Source: an uncultured Lachnospiraceae bacterium (GTDB lineage: Bacteria > Bacillota > Clostridia > Lachnospirales > Lachnospiraceae). From it: 18,674 nucleotides of DNA. How positions within the stretch are numbered: position 1 is the first letter of the stretch; the number at the start of each line of letters is the position of its first letter. The stretch covers positions 1 to 18,674 of the forward strand of contig CAKRRJ010000046.1 in the NCBI GenBank assembly GCA_934394615.1, in the 5' to 3' direction. The notes under the pieces are model-generated. The model saw only the letters and a program-made list of their open reading frames with translations. It did not search any database and was not told where the DNA came from. The position numbers and the translations under genes were made by a program. Positions 1 through 7,773 of this stretch are shown piece after piece.

Positions 1-166
1 CGGCTGTCAGCTGCATCGTCCGAACACAATACCCATATTTTGCGCAGCGGTATGCCGGGATTACCGGCTTCGGACCTATATTGGTATTGCTTTTAAGTTT
101 TTATATTTCAAAGGCAGAATTGTACGAAATTCACAAAGCGTGTTGTGGGCAAAATGATGGTGGAAC
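1..166. other. Left-edge sequence without a recognisable gene
   Basis: No ribosome site, RNA gene or known domain is visible. The third forward frame is open from the window edge straight into the AAA-ATPase gene and reads through a hydrophobic patch around 75-110, so the tail of some upstream membrane protein fused in frame cannot be excluded. The other two forward frames stop at about 96 and 155. A promoter and ribosome site further on make a separate downstream gene more likely. Confidence 0.35.
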
Positions 167-195
167 TTGCTATTTCTATGTGGCAATGATAAAAT
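167..195 (+). promoter_or_regulatory. Promoter of the AAA-ATPase/VOC operon
   Basis: A -35 box TTGCTA (167-172) and a -10 box TAAAAT (190-195) are separated by 17 bp, giving a good sigma-A fit. Transcription would begin near 202, leaving a short leader before the ribosome site at 232-238 and the ATG at 249. The element is strikingly like the one at 4901-4926: CTTGCTATTT, eight variable bases, then CAATGATAAAATT in both. Confidence 0.6.
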
Positions 196-248
196 TGAAG
201 TATATGCATTGGCTTATAGAAGAACGAATGGAAGGAAGTGTGCAGGGC

Positions 249-1835
249 ATGGGAACTTTTGTAAATTCCGGAAACGCGGCATTTCAGGTTGCGTTAAATT
301 CAGAAATTTATGTAGATAAAACCGGTTTGCTGAACTACACAAACCGTGTCATGGATACCACTTCCAAATTCATCTGCAACAGCCGTCCGCGCAGGTTTGG
401 AAAGTCCATTACGGCAGATATGCTTACGGCATATTACAGCAAAGGCTGCGATTCGTCTGCTATGTTTGCGGATCTTGATATTGGAAAAAGTACAGATTTT
501 CAGAAACATCTGAATCAGTATGATGTGATTCATCTTGATGTGCAATGGTGTCTGGAACCAGCTGGTGGCGCAGAATGTGTGTTAACATATATTGCAGAAC
601 AGACAATTAAAGAGCTAAGAGCGTATTATCCCGAGGAGCTGACGGAATCTATTACATCGCTGCCAGAAGCATTGTCGCGTATCAATACAGCAACTGGAAA
701 GAAATTTGTTGTCATCATTGACGAGTGGGATGTTCTCATCCGCGATGAAGCAGCCAACAAAAAGATACAGGAAGAATACATTAATTTTTTGCGTGGCCTT
801 TTTAAGGGAACAGAGCCTACCAAGTATATCCAGCTTGCGTATCTTACGGGAATTTTACCAATTAAGAAAGTAAAAACGCAGTCCGCCCTCAATAATTTTG
901 ATGAGTTTACCATGCTGGATGCGAAGATTTTTGCAGACTACACAGGTTTTACAGAGCAGGAAGTATTAGCACTCTGTAAAAAGTATGATGTAGACTTTGA
1001 TGAAGTAAAGCACTGGTATGATGGATATCTTCTCAGGGAAACACAGGTATATAACCCGAAAGCCGTGGTTGAAATTTTAAAATGGAAACAGTTCCAGAGT
1101 TACTGGTCTGACACCAGTTCCTATGAAGTGGTTGTGCCGCTGATTAACATGGATTTTGATGGGCTGAAGACTGCTATTATCGAAATGTTGTCCGGGGTCT
1201 ATGTGAATGTCAATGTAAAGTCGTTTCAGAATGATACGGTAAGCTTTGCCAATAAGGATGATGTGCTTACTTACATGATTCATCTTGGATATTTAGGATA
1301 CGATCAGAGCAAGCGGACAGCATTTGTTCCAAATGAAGAAATCCGTCAGGAACTTACAGCGGCGGTGGAGAGTACAAAATGGAATGAGTTCCTTTCCTTC
1401 CAAAGAGAATCGGAGGAGTTGCTGGATGCAACACTGGATCTGGATTCTGATACGGTGGCAGAGAAAATAGAAAAAATCCATATGGAATATGCGTCAGAAA
1501 TTCAATATAACAATGAAAATTCCTTAGGCAGTGTACTTACCATTGCGTATCTAAGCGCAATGCGGTACTATTTCAAACCGGTTCGGGAGATGCCGGCAGG
1601 TCGCGGATTTGCGGATTTTGTGTTTATTCCAAAATCTGAATATGCAAAAAACTATCCGGCATTGGTAGTGGAATTAAAATGGAACAAAACAGCGGAAACA
1701 GCCATGCAACAGATAAAAGATAAAAAATATCCGGAGTCGATTGCGCATTTTTCAGGAGATATTTTGTTGGTTGGCATCAATTACGATAAAAAGACAAAAG
1801 AACATCAGTGTCAGATAGAAAAATATCAAAAATAG
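249..1835 (+). CDS. AAA-ATPase-like protein with C-terminal PD-(D/E)XK nuclease domain (copy 1)
   Basis: The 528-residue protein belongs to the AAA-ATPase_like plus PDDEXK_9 family, abundant in gut anaerobes and of unproven role. The N-terminal NTPase part shows the family motif YVDKT (21-25), an unusual P-loop SRPRRFGKS (45-53) and Walker B VVIIDEWD (154-161). The C-terminal domain keeps the nuclease core: Asp456 in GFADF, Glu475-x-Lys477 in VVELK, and the QIKDKKY helix motif (488-494). I chose ATG 249 because GAAGGAAG lies about 10 bases upstream, and because the start MGTFVNS matches MGQYLNS of copy 2; an in-frame ATG at 81 would only add an unrelated N-terminus. The gene heads an operon with the VOC gene 10 bases downstream. 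Codon and base use is AT-richer than in the metabolic genes further right, which fits accessory or transferred DNA. A DNA-processing or defence function is possible but unproven. Confidence 0.88.
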   Translation: MGTFVNSGNAAFQVALNSEIYVDKTGLLNYTNRVMDTTSKFICNSRPRRFGKSITADMLTAYYSKGCDSSAMFADLDIGKSTDFQKHLNQYDVIHLDVQWCLEPAGGAECVLTYIAEQTIKELRAYYPEELTESITSLPEALSRINTATGKKFVVIIDEWDVLIRDEAANKKIQEEYINFLRGLFKGTEPTKYIQLAYLTGILPIKKVKTQSALNNFDEFTMLDAKIFADYTGFTEQEVLALCKKYDVDFDEVKHWYDGYLLRETQVYNPKAVVEILKWKQFQSYWSDTSSYEVVVPLINMDFDGLKTAIIEMLSGVYVNVNVKSFQNDTVSFANKDDVLTYMIHLGYLGYDQSKRTAFVPNEEIRQELTAAVESTKWNEFLSFQRESEELLDATLDLDSDTVAEKIEKIHMEYASEIQYNNENSLGSVLTIAYLSAMRYYFKPVREMPAGRGFADFVFIPKSEYAKNYPALVVELKWNKTAETAMQQIKDKKYPESIAHFSGDILLVGINYDKKTKEHQCQIEKYQK

Positions 1836-1845
1836 CAGGAGAACC

Positions 1846-2208
1846 ATGAAACTGAAAAATATACTGATAGTTGTAGAAAACATCGAAAAATCAAAAAAGT
1901 TTTACCATGACCTGTTCCAGCTGGATGTGATTCTGGACCAGAACGGCAATGTAATCCTGACGGAGGGCCTGGTGCTGCAGCAGAAGGACATATGGAAGCA
2001 GGTTCTTGGGAAAGAAATTACAGGAGAGAGTAATTCCTGTGAGCTTTATTTTGAAGAGCCTGACCTGGAAGGTTTTGTAGAGAAACTGGAACGCCTGTAT
2101 CCTTCTGTACAGTATGTGAACTGCCTTATGACATACAGCTGGGGACAAAAAGTGGTAAGATTTTATGATCTGGATGGAAATCTGATCGAGGTTGGAACAC
2201 CGATGTAA
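1846..2208 (+). CDS. VOC (glyoxalase/bleomycin-resistance) fold protein
   Basis: The 120-residue single-domain protein has the vicinal-oxygen-chelate beta-alpha-beta-beta-beta pattern: an N-terminal strand plus helix with NIEKSKKFYHDLFQLDV, and a C-terminal FYDLDGNLIEVGTPM typical of the last metal-ligand strand (Glu in LIEVG). Members include glyoxalase I, dioxygenases and antibiotic-binding proteins, and the substrate cannot be read from sequence. The first-half metal ligand is not obvious, since the opening strand reads ILIVVE where His or Glu is usual, so enzymatic activity is uncertain. An AGGAGA ribosome site lies within the 10-base gap after the upstream AAA gene, and the second AAA gene starts 34 bases downstream, so the three look co-transcribed. 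Confidence 0.82.
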   Translation: MKLKNILIVVENIEKSKKFYHDLFQLDVILDQNGNVILTEGLVLQQKDIWKQVLGKEITGESNSCELYFEEPDLEGFVEKLERLYPSVQYVNCLMTYSWGQKVVRFYDLDGNLIEVGTPM

Positions 2209-2242
2209 ACGGAGTAAGAAATTCGGAAAGGGGACGCAAAGC

Positions 2243-3850
2243 ATGGGACAGTATTTGAACAGCAAAGAACCGTACGATCGGTATAAAACGGTCATGAAAG
2301 GGCCTTACTTTGTGGATAAAACGGAGATACTGGAGGAACTGATTCCGGCGTTGGAGCAGGAACAGCGTTCCTTCTGCATTACGCGTCCAAGACGTTTCGG
2401 AAAAACCGTTATGGCAAATATGATTGCGGCTTTTTTTTCTAATACAGGGGAGCCGTCATTATTTGAAAATCTGTCCGCAGCAAAACAGGAGCAGTACCGA
2501 AAGCATGTTGGACAGCATGATGTGATTTATATTGATTTTAGTGAGATGCCGCGGGAATGTCATGCGTACCAGGACTATATAACCAGAATTCAGGATGGTC
2601 TGGTGTGGGATATTCAGGAAGCCTATCCGGAGCTTAAAATAGAGAAGAGCGCAGCGGTCTGGGACATTCTCTCACTGGTTTTTGATAAGACCGGACATAA
2701 ATTTATTTTTGTAATGGATGAATGGGATGCGGTTTTTCATATGTCTTTTATCACAGAACGGGATCGGGAAAACTATTTACTTTTTCTGAAGCTTCTTTTG
2801 AAGGGAAAGAGCTATGTGGAACTGGCTTACATGACCGGTGTTCTCCCAATTTCAAAATATTCGGATGGTTCAGAACTGAACATGTTTCTGGAATATAATA
2901 TGGCAACACGGGTTCGGTTCAGTGAGTATTTCGGGTTTACGGATGAAGAGGTTGATACGCTGTATCAGCGTTATCTGAGCAGAACGAAAAAGCCGCAGAT
3001 TACACGGGAGAGTCTTCGTGAGTGGTATGACGGATACCACACGGCAGCAGGGGAACGGTTGTATAACCCACGTTCTGTAGTATGTGCGCTGACGGATAAT
3101 CAGTTATCCAATTACTGGGTAAGTTCCGGCAAATATGATTCGATTTTTACTTATATCCGATACAATGTAGATCAGATACAGAATGATCTGGCACTGATGT
3201 TTGCAGGAGAAAAGATACCGTCTGGCATTCAGGAGTATGCAGCGACTGCGCAGGAACTGAAAACGAAAGAAGAAATATATTCAGCGATGGTAGTTTATGG
3301 GCTTTTGACCTATGATAATGGAATGGTTTTTATTCCGAATAAGGAGCTTATGGGAAGTTATGCGGCAATGATGAAAAAGGAAACATCACTCGGATATGTT
3401 TATCGTCTGGCAAATATATCTTCACAGATGCTGCAGGCCACTCTTGCTGGCGATACAGATACCATGACGCAGATTATTCAGTATGCGCATAATACGGAAG
3501 TGCCGATTTTATCGTATAATAATGAGGTGGAACTTTCGGCTATTATTAATCTTGTGTATCTGGCTGCGAGAGATCAGTACCGGGTAGAACGCGAGGATAA
3601 GGCAGGAAAAGGATATGTAGATTTCATCTTTTATCCGATTCGTCATGATCAGGACTGCATCATACTGGAATTGAAAGTAGATCATACACCGGAAGAAGCG
3701 GTTGCGCAGATTAAAGAAAAACAGTATGCTTTGCGTTTTAAGGGAAAATTGTCAGAAGGAGAACGATATACCGGACGGATTCTGGCGGTGGGAATCAGTT
3801 ATGATAAAGAAACGAAAGAGCATTCCTGTAAGGTAGAGGAATTATTTTAG
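2243..3850 (+). CDS. AAA-ATPase-like protein with C-terminal PD-(D/E)XK nuclease domain (copy 2)
   Basis: The 535-residue protein is a diverged homologue of the gene at 249-1835 with the same layout: FVDKT near 23-27, P-loop TRPRRFGKT (47-55), Walker B FIFVMDEWD (154-162), a central EWYDGY motif shared by the family, and a C-terminal PD-(D/E)XK core with Asp460 (GYVDF), Glu476-x-Lys478 (ILELK) and QIKEKQY (489-495). The ATG at 2243 is preferred over the one at 2192 because GGAAAGGGGA lies at 2225-2234 with good spacing and the start then aligns with copy 1; the earlier start would overlap the VOC gene. All nuclease and NTPase residues are intact in both copies, so neither looks like a decayed duplicate. 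The copies differ widely outside the motifs, which points to old divergence or separate acquisition rather than recent tandem duplication. Function is unknown. Confidence 0.88.
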   Translation: MGQYLNSKEPYDRYKTVMKGPYFVDKTEILEELIPALEQEQRSFCITRPRRFGKTVMANMIAAFFSNTGEPSLFENLSAAKQEQYRKHVGQHDVIYIDFSEMPRECHAYQDYITRIQDGLVWDIQEAYPELKIEKSAAVWDILSLVFDKTGHKFIFVMDEWDAVFHMSFITERDRENYLLFLKLLLKGKSYVELAYMTGVLPISKYSDGSELNMFLEYNMATRVRFSEYFGFTDEEVDTLYQRYLSRTKKPQITRESLREWYDGYHTAAGERLYNPRSVVCALTDNQLSNYWVSSGKYDSIFTYIRYNVDQIQNDLALMFAGEKIPSGIQEYAATAQELKTKEEIYSAMVVYGLLTYDNGMVFIPNKELMGSYAAMMKKETSLGYVYRLANISSQMLQATLAGDTDTMTQIIQYAHNTEVPILSYNNEVELSAIINLVYLAARDQYRVEREDKAGKGYVDFIFYPIRHDQDCIILELKVDHTPEEAVAQIKEKQYALRFKGKLSEGERYTGRILAVGISYDKETKEHSCKVEELF

Positions 3851-3864
3851 AAAAGAATTATAAG

Positions 3865-3898
3865 AATCCCGGTCTGAGTATTATTTCAGGCCGGGATT
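3865..3898. terminator. Bidirectional hairpin terminator between convergent genes
   Basis: Arms AATCCCGGTCTGA (3865-3877) and TCAGGCCGGGATT (3886-3898) pair over 13 bp with one G-U pair, around an 8-base loop. It lies just past the stop of the AAA operon on the plus strand and of the epimerase on the minus strand. The T-runs on either side are modest. Confidence 0.75.
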
Positions 3899-3917
3899 TC
3901 ATTATGTTCGGATGCAA

Positions 3918-4802
3918 TCAACCTACAATCCGTATCCCAAGCCGATACGTTTTACTCTCCCCGCCATCCATTTCCTGCAGAAAATGCCGGTTCAAAAAGT
4001 TATCATCCTCATCGGACCGGATAGCCGATCCGTTCCATGCCTCTACGCATAAGAATGGCGCTTTGGTGGCGGCTGCGGTCCAGAAGGCAACGGTGGCAAA
4101 ATCCTGGTAGGAGACTTCCACGCCGTATCCGGTGGACGGATTTTTCAGCGCCACTTTTTTCGAGCGCAGATCCGTAAAGAAAATGGCGTCGTTCGCAAAA
4201 AGTTCGTGGGTCAGTGGGATAACGGATGCGTGTTCCAGAATCGGGGTGTAGGAGTTCATGTCGAATTCCATGCGGTTTAAGTCATAGGAGTGGTATCCTG
4301 AGGTTTCGTCCTGTTCAAATTCCAGAACGTAATCTTCGAATTGTTCCCCGGACTGCAGCGGACAGTTGAAACCTGGATGAGCGCCAAGCTGGTAGTACAT
4401 AGGCTCAGTACCTGGATTTGTTACGGTATAGAGAATCTGAATGCCGTCCTCAGCCAGTGTGTAAGTCAGTTTTAGCTGGAACGCAAACGGATAGCTGGCG
4501 CGGGTCTCAGGGGAGTCGGTTAGGGTGAAAGATGCTTCCTGATCCGACAAAACAGAGACGGCAAAGTCTGCGTTCCTGCAGAAGCCATGTTTGGGAATAC
4601 GGTAGGTCTGGCCGTTTAGCGTATATTTGCCGTCACGGCAGTTTCCGACGGTTGGAAACAGGAGTGGAGAGCAGCTTTTCCAGTGCGCGGGATCCCGCTG
4701 CCAGATGTACTCAGTGCCAGATGCATTTCTCAGAGAAATGAGCTGTGCCCCAATGGAGTCAATTTGTGCGGTCAGTGTGTGGTTTGTTAAGGTTACAATC
4801 AT
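3918..4802 (-). CDS. Aldose 1-epimerase family protein (LacX-like mutarotase)
   Basis: The 294-residue cytosolic protein of the galactose mutarotase superfamily interconverts alpha and beta anomers of a free or phosphorylated aldose; the sugar is not predictable here. The expected catalytic set is present: His72 in PKHGFCR, Arg76, His142 in GAHPGF and the base Glu254 in CVEAW. The N-terminal GTEYIWQRDPAHW and LLFPTVG blocks are typical of the short LacX type rather than GalM. ATG 4802 is preferred over an upstream in-frame ATG at 4859 because an AGGGGG ribosome site (4811-4816, minus strand) sits eight bases upstream. The gene is monocistronic, convergent with the AAA operon and divergent from the LytS side, and shows no sign of decay. 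Confidence 0.88.
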   Translation of the reverse strand: MIVTLTNHTLTAQIDSIGAQLISLRNASGTEYIWQRDPAHWKSCSPLLFPTVGNCRDGKYTLNGQTYRIPKHGFCRNADFAVSVLSDQEASFTLTDSPETRASYPFAFQLKLTYTLAEDGIQILYTVTNPGTEPMYYQLGAHPGFNCPLQSGEQFEDYVLEFEQDETSGYHSYDLNRMEFDMNSYTPILEHASVIPLTHELFANDAIFFTDLRSKKVALKNPSTGYGVEVSYQDFATVAFWTAAATKAPFLCVEAWNGSAIRSDEDDNFLNRHFLQEMDGGESKTYRLGIRIVG

Positions 4803-4857
4803 AGTAAAATCCCCCTGTATAAGATTGAACATGAAAAAGTATGGCGTTTCTAGTTTC

Positions 4858-4886
4858 ATTATACAGGAAGTCAGGAAAAAGAAAAG
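4858..4886 (-). promoter_or_regulatory. Possible promoter of the epimerase gene
   Basis: On the minus strand a perfect -10 TATAAT lies at 4858-4863, about 55 bases before the ATG. At the correct distance only a T-rich stretch (about 4881-4886) stands in for the -35, so activator help or a weak promoter is possible. Confidence 0.4.
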
Positions 4887-4900
4887 GGAAAACCGTCACC

Positions 4901-4926
4901 TTGCTATTTACCAGACACAATGATAA
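4901..4926 (+). promoter_or_regulatory. Promoter-like element resembling the one at 167-195
   Basis: TTGCTA (4901-4906), a 17-bp spacer and TAAAAT (4921-4926 region, inside TGATAAAATT) form a sigma-A-like promoter reading rightward to the HAD remnant and LytS genes. CTTGCTATTT (4900-4909) and CAATGATAAAATT (4918-4930) match the element before the first AAA gene at identical spacing, and both copies are followed by ATGCATTGGC (4955-4964 here, 204-213 there). It may now drive the LytS/LytTR operon. Confidence 0.5.
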
Positions 4927-4934
4927 AATTATCA
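4921..4934. promoter_or_regulatory. Perfect 14-bp palindrome overlapping the -10 region
   Basis: TGATAAAATTATCA reads the same on both strands and covers the -10 of the rightward promoter-like element. It could be an operator. It resembles the arms of a Fur-type TGATAAT site but lacks the central base, so the binder is not assigned. Confidence 0.4.
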
Positions 4935-4983
4935 CATATGAGCTTTCACATAGGATGCATTGGCAAAAGTTAGAAAGCAAAGG

Positions 4984-5142
4984 GGGGATTCAAATAATGA
5001 TATTGAGATGTTCCGGGCCGTGGATCTGGGAATTGCCATGGAGAACGCGTCGGAGGATCTGAAAGCGGTGGCTGCGGATACCTGCGGCCATGTGGCAGAG
5101 GACGGCGTGTACCATTACTGCGAGGAACACGGCCTGATCTGA
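4984..5142 (+). pseudogene. C-terminal stump of a Cof-type HAD-IIB phosphatase
   Basis: The frame starting at 4984 reads GDSNNDIEMF, HAD motif IV, then DLGIAMENA and a tail ending CGHVAEDGVYHYCEEHGLI and a TGA stop. This is the usual C-terminus of Cof/YidA-type sugar-phosphate phosphatases, about 52 residues of a protein normally near 260-290. The nucleophile DxD motif, motif II and the cap domain are absent. The residues just before GDS do not resemble the family, and the DNA there belongs to the promoter-like element ending near 4964, so the break lies between about 4964 and 4984. The piece has no disabling mutations, which suggests the truncation is fairly recent. An expressed 52-60 residue peptide is possible but unlikely. 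Confidence 0.8.
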
Positions 5143-5191
5143 GGCGGCATTTACGTGGAAGAACGAAAAAGAAGATAAGGATATAGAATCT

Positions 5192-6895
5192 ATGCCATAC
5201 GAAACCTACTTTAACATGCTTTTAAACATCGGCCTCCTGGTACTGATCGCGGCTCTTCTGACCAATCTGGAGTTTGTGCGGGATCTGTTTCTGGAGGAAC
5301 AGGGAAGCCTGTTTTCCAAGACGGTTCTGGCGGTGATCTTTGGTGTCATCAGCATTGTTTCCACCTACACGGGAACACGGACCGACGGAGCCATCATCAA
5401 TACCCGTGTCATTGGCGTGCTGGCGGCCGGACTTATGGGTGGCCCGTATGTGGGCATGCTGGCGGCCCTGATTGCCGGCATACACCGCTATCTGTTTGAT
5501 ATCGGCGGCTTTACGGCAGTGTCCTGCGCGGTTTCCACACTGTTTGAGGGAATTCTGGGGTCTGCGTTTTCCAGGCGTTTTAAATCCGGGAAAATGAAGC
5601 AGACCGGGATCTTTGCCCTGACAGCGGTGGCCGAGGTGGCGCAGATGGCTATCATTCTTCTGATCTCGCGGCCCTTTGCTGACGCGGTGCGTCTGGTGCA
5701 GCGCATTGCGGTTCCCATGATCCTCATGAATTCCTGCGGCATGCTGATCTTTCTGAAAGCGTTTGATATGATCTTCATCCGGGAAGAGGGACTGTTTGCG
5801 GAGAAGATGCAGCTTTGTATCGGAATTGTGGAGCAGAGCCTCCCACATCTGCGAAAAGGCCTCCGGAGCCGGGAAGACATGGAAGAGGCCGCGCAGATCA
5901 TCTACCGTTCCATTTCCTGTTCCGCCGTCATGATCACGGATATGGAACAGGTTCTGGCTGTGGAGACGGAAAAGTATGAGAGAGAGCTGGCAGACCCGGC
6001 TTTTCTGGTACCGGTTCTGGAATCGGTCATGGACTTAAAACCGACCTATTTCCAGCAGTCGGATTTTCCGAAGGAGCTTGGAAAAGCATTGAAGGATCAG
6101 ATTATTGTAACGGCACCGCTTCTGGAGAATGAACACCCGGTGGGCGGCATGACGATCATGATCCGAAAGCGCCGCCATGCGGTACGGGTGGATCTGGAAT
6201 TTGTGGAGGAGCTGGCGCGGCTGTTTTCCACGCAGCTGGAGCTGTCGAATCTGGAATACCAGAAGAAGCTGCGCCGTCAGGCAGAATTAAAGGCTCTGCA
6301 GTCCCAGGTCAATCCGCATTTTCTGTACAATGCGCTGAATACCATTTCCTATATCTGCAGGGAGAACGCGGAGCGGGCCAGGGAGCTTCTGCTGACGCTG
6401 GCTTCCTATTACCGTCAGACCCTGGAAAATGAGCAGTACATGCTGAACCTGCACACGGAGCTTTACCATGTGAACACCTATCTGGAGCTGGAAAAGGCGC
6501 GGTTTGAGGAAAAGCTTCAGGTAGACCTGGAGATCGAGGAGGATCTGGACTGCATGGTGCCTTCTTTCATTCTGCAGCCGCTGGTGGAAAACGCAGTCCG
6601 TTACGGGGCGGATGAACAGGGAATCCGCACGGTGCTGATCCGGGCATTTTATGCGCTGGATGGAAAAAAAGAGGGGGAGAGACAGGTCTGCATTCAGGTG
6701 CAGGATCACGGCAAAGGCTTCCCGCAGGATGTGCTGGAGCAGTTTTACCATGGAGACAACTGGAACCGGGTAGGACTGAAAAATGTGCATGAGCGCTTAA
6801 AGAGCGTTTATGGAAATGACCATGGCCTGCGGATTGAAAATACCGGGCGGGGAGCCTGCGTTTCGTTCCTTATTCCGGAGGCAGGACCATCCTGA
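5192..6895 (+). CDS. LytS-type sensor histidine kinase (5TMR_LYT, GAF-like, His_kinase)
   Basis: The 567-residue membrane sensor has an N-terminal 5TMR_LYT domain (about 1-195) with several helices and the signature GLMGGPYVGMLAALIAGIHRY; a GAF-like cytosolic segment (about 215-350); the dimerisation/phosphoacceptor box LQSQVNPHFLYNALN with His376; and an ATPase domain with N-box LVENAVRYG, DHGKGF and VGLKNVHERL. This is the LytS/BtsS/YpdA family, whose best-studied members sense extracellular pyruvate or cell-envelope state. The start has AAGGA about 11 bases upstream. The response regulator follows after 44 bases and a CstA-family transporter follows that, the arrangement expected of a nutrient-sensing system controlling its own transporter. 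The signal is inferred to be pyruvate or a similar small metabolite, not shown. Confidence 0.92.
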   Translation: MPYETYFNMLLNIGLLVLIAALLTNLEFVRDLFLEEQGSLFSKTVLAVIFGVISIVSTYTGTRTDGAIINTRVIGVLAAGLMGGPYVGMLAALIAGIHRYLFDIGGFTAVSCAVSTLFEGILGSAFSRRFKSGKMKQTGIFALTAVAEVAQMAIILLISRPFADAVRLVQRIAVPMILMNSCGMLIFLKAFDMIFIREEGLFAEKMQLCIGIVEQSLPHLRKGLRSREDMEEAAQIIYRSISCSAVMITDMEQVLAVETEKYERELADPAFLVPVLESVMDLKPTYFQQSDFPKELGKALKDQIIVTAPLLENEHPVGGMTIMIRKRRHAVRVDLEFVEELARLFSTQLELSNLEYQKKLRRQAELKALQSQVNPHFLYNALNTISYICRENAERARELLLTLASYYRQTLENEQYMLNLHTELYHVNTYLELEKARFEEKLQVDLEIEEDLDCMVPSFILQPLVENAVRYGADEQGIRTVLIRAFYALDGKKEGERQVCIQVQDHGKGFPQDVLEQFYHGDNWNRVGLKNVHERLKSVYGNDHGLRIENTGRGACVSFLIPEAGPS

Positions 6896-6939
6896 TAAAA
6901 CAGGATTACAATAAGAAAACAATGGGGAGAAAAGAGAAT

Positions 6940-7722
6940 ATGAAGATTGCAGTGATTGACGATGAACGTCCGGCCAGAAGAGAGCTGATCCGGCAGATCC
7001 AGGAAGCGGTGCCGGACTGTGAGATCCGGGAGGCGGACAGCGGGGCAGGCGCGCTTTTGCTGTTCAATGAGGCGGATGATTTTGATATTCTGTTTGTGGA
7101 TATCAATTTAAATGATATGGAGGGCACGACTCTGGCAGCCACGGCGAAGAAACTTTTGCCAAAGGCGAAGATCGTCTTTGCCACGGCTTATTCCCAGTAT
7201 GCGGCAAAGGCGTTTGAGATGGAGATTGATGATTATATCTTAAAACCTTTCGACCCGGACCGGGTGCGCCATGTTCTGGAAAAATGCATGCGCGGACTTG
7301 CGCAAAACCAGGAGGCAGATGGAGCGCAGGGAGCCGGAGCAAAAAACATGGAAAAAACGGGAGCGGAAGCGCAGCAGGCAGCTGTTACGGCACCGCGCAT
7401 CCCAATCCCGGTGAACCACAGCATCCGGTTTCTGGATGTACCGCAGATTGTTTACGCGGAGACCCAGGGGCGCGGGATCCTGCTCCATACAAGGACAGGA
7501 AGCTACGAAGCCAACCAGCTTCTTGGAGATCTGGAAAAGAAGCTGCAGCCGTATGGATTCTTCCGGATCCATAAGAGCTATCTGGTAAATCTGGATTGTA
7601 TTACCGAGATGTTTCCCTGGACCGGAAATGGTCTCGCCATGAAACTGAAAGGCTATGAAAATACCATACTTCCGGTGGGACGGGAGCGGCTGAAAACGTT
7701 AAAACAGATTTTGAATATATAA
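6940..7722 (+). CDS. LytTR-family response regulator
   Basis: The 260-residue regulator has a receiver domain (1-120) with the acidic pocket DDE at 7-9, phosphoacceptor Asp54 in LFVDINL, the switch Thr/Ser region near ATAYS and Lys102 in YILKPF. A low-complexity linker rich in Ala/Gly/Glu (about 118-150) leads to a C-terminal LytTR DNA-binding domain (about 160-258), recognisable by IVYAETQGRGILLHT, FFRIHKSYLVNL and the closing LPVGRERLKTLKQIL. ATG 6940 is chosen over 6922 because GGGGAGAAAAGAG precedes it and the receiver domain begins there directly. It is the partner of the kinase upstream. LytTR proteins bind pairs of direct repeats one 21-22 bp period apart, and such repeats lie immediately downstream before the transporter gene. 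Confidence 0.93.
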   Translation: MKIAVIDDERPARRELIRQIQEAVPDCEIREADSGAGALLLFNEADDFDILFVDINLNDMEGTTLAATAKKLLPKAKIVFATAYSQYAAKAFEMEIDDYILKPFDPDRVRHVLEKCMRGLAQNQEADGAQGAGAKNMEKTGAEAQQAAVTAPRIPIPVNHSIRFLDVPQIVYAETQGRGILLHTRTGSYEANQLLGDLEKKLQPYGFFRIHKSYLVNLDCITEMFPWTGNGLAMKLKGYENTILPVGRERLKTLKQILNI

Positions 7723-7728
7723 GAGAAA

Positions 7729-7773
7729 GACAGGGCGTTCATGCAGCGGATCATGCTGTTCATGCGCCCTGTC
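7729..7773 (+). terminator. Hairpin after the response regulator gene
   Basis: Outer arms GACAGGGCG (7729-7737) and CGCCCTGTC (7765-7773) pair perfectly, with inner CATG/CATG and CAGC/GCTG pairing around loop GGATCAT. No U-run follows, so it may be a weak terminator or an mRNA end-stabiliser. It overlaps two of the three direct repeats. Confidence 0.45.

Noticed and set aside
81..248. N-terminal extension of the first AAA protein from an ATG at 81
   Set aside because: No ribosome site at 81, a good promoter at 167-195 lies inside it, and the homologue in the same operon starts at the equivalent of 249.
4841..5062. 73-residue forward ORF in the epimerase-LytS gap
   Set aside because: It is out of frame with the clear HAD C-terminal sequence and resembles no protein family.
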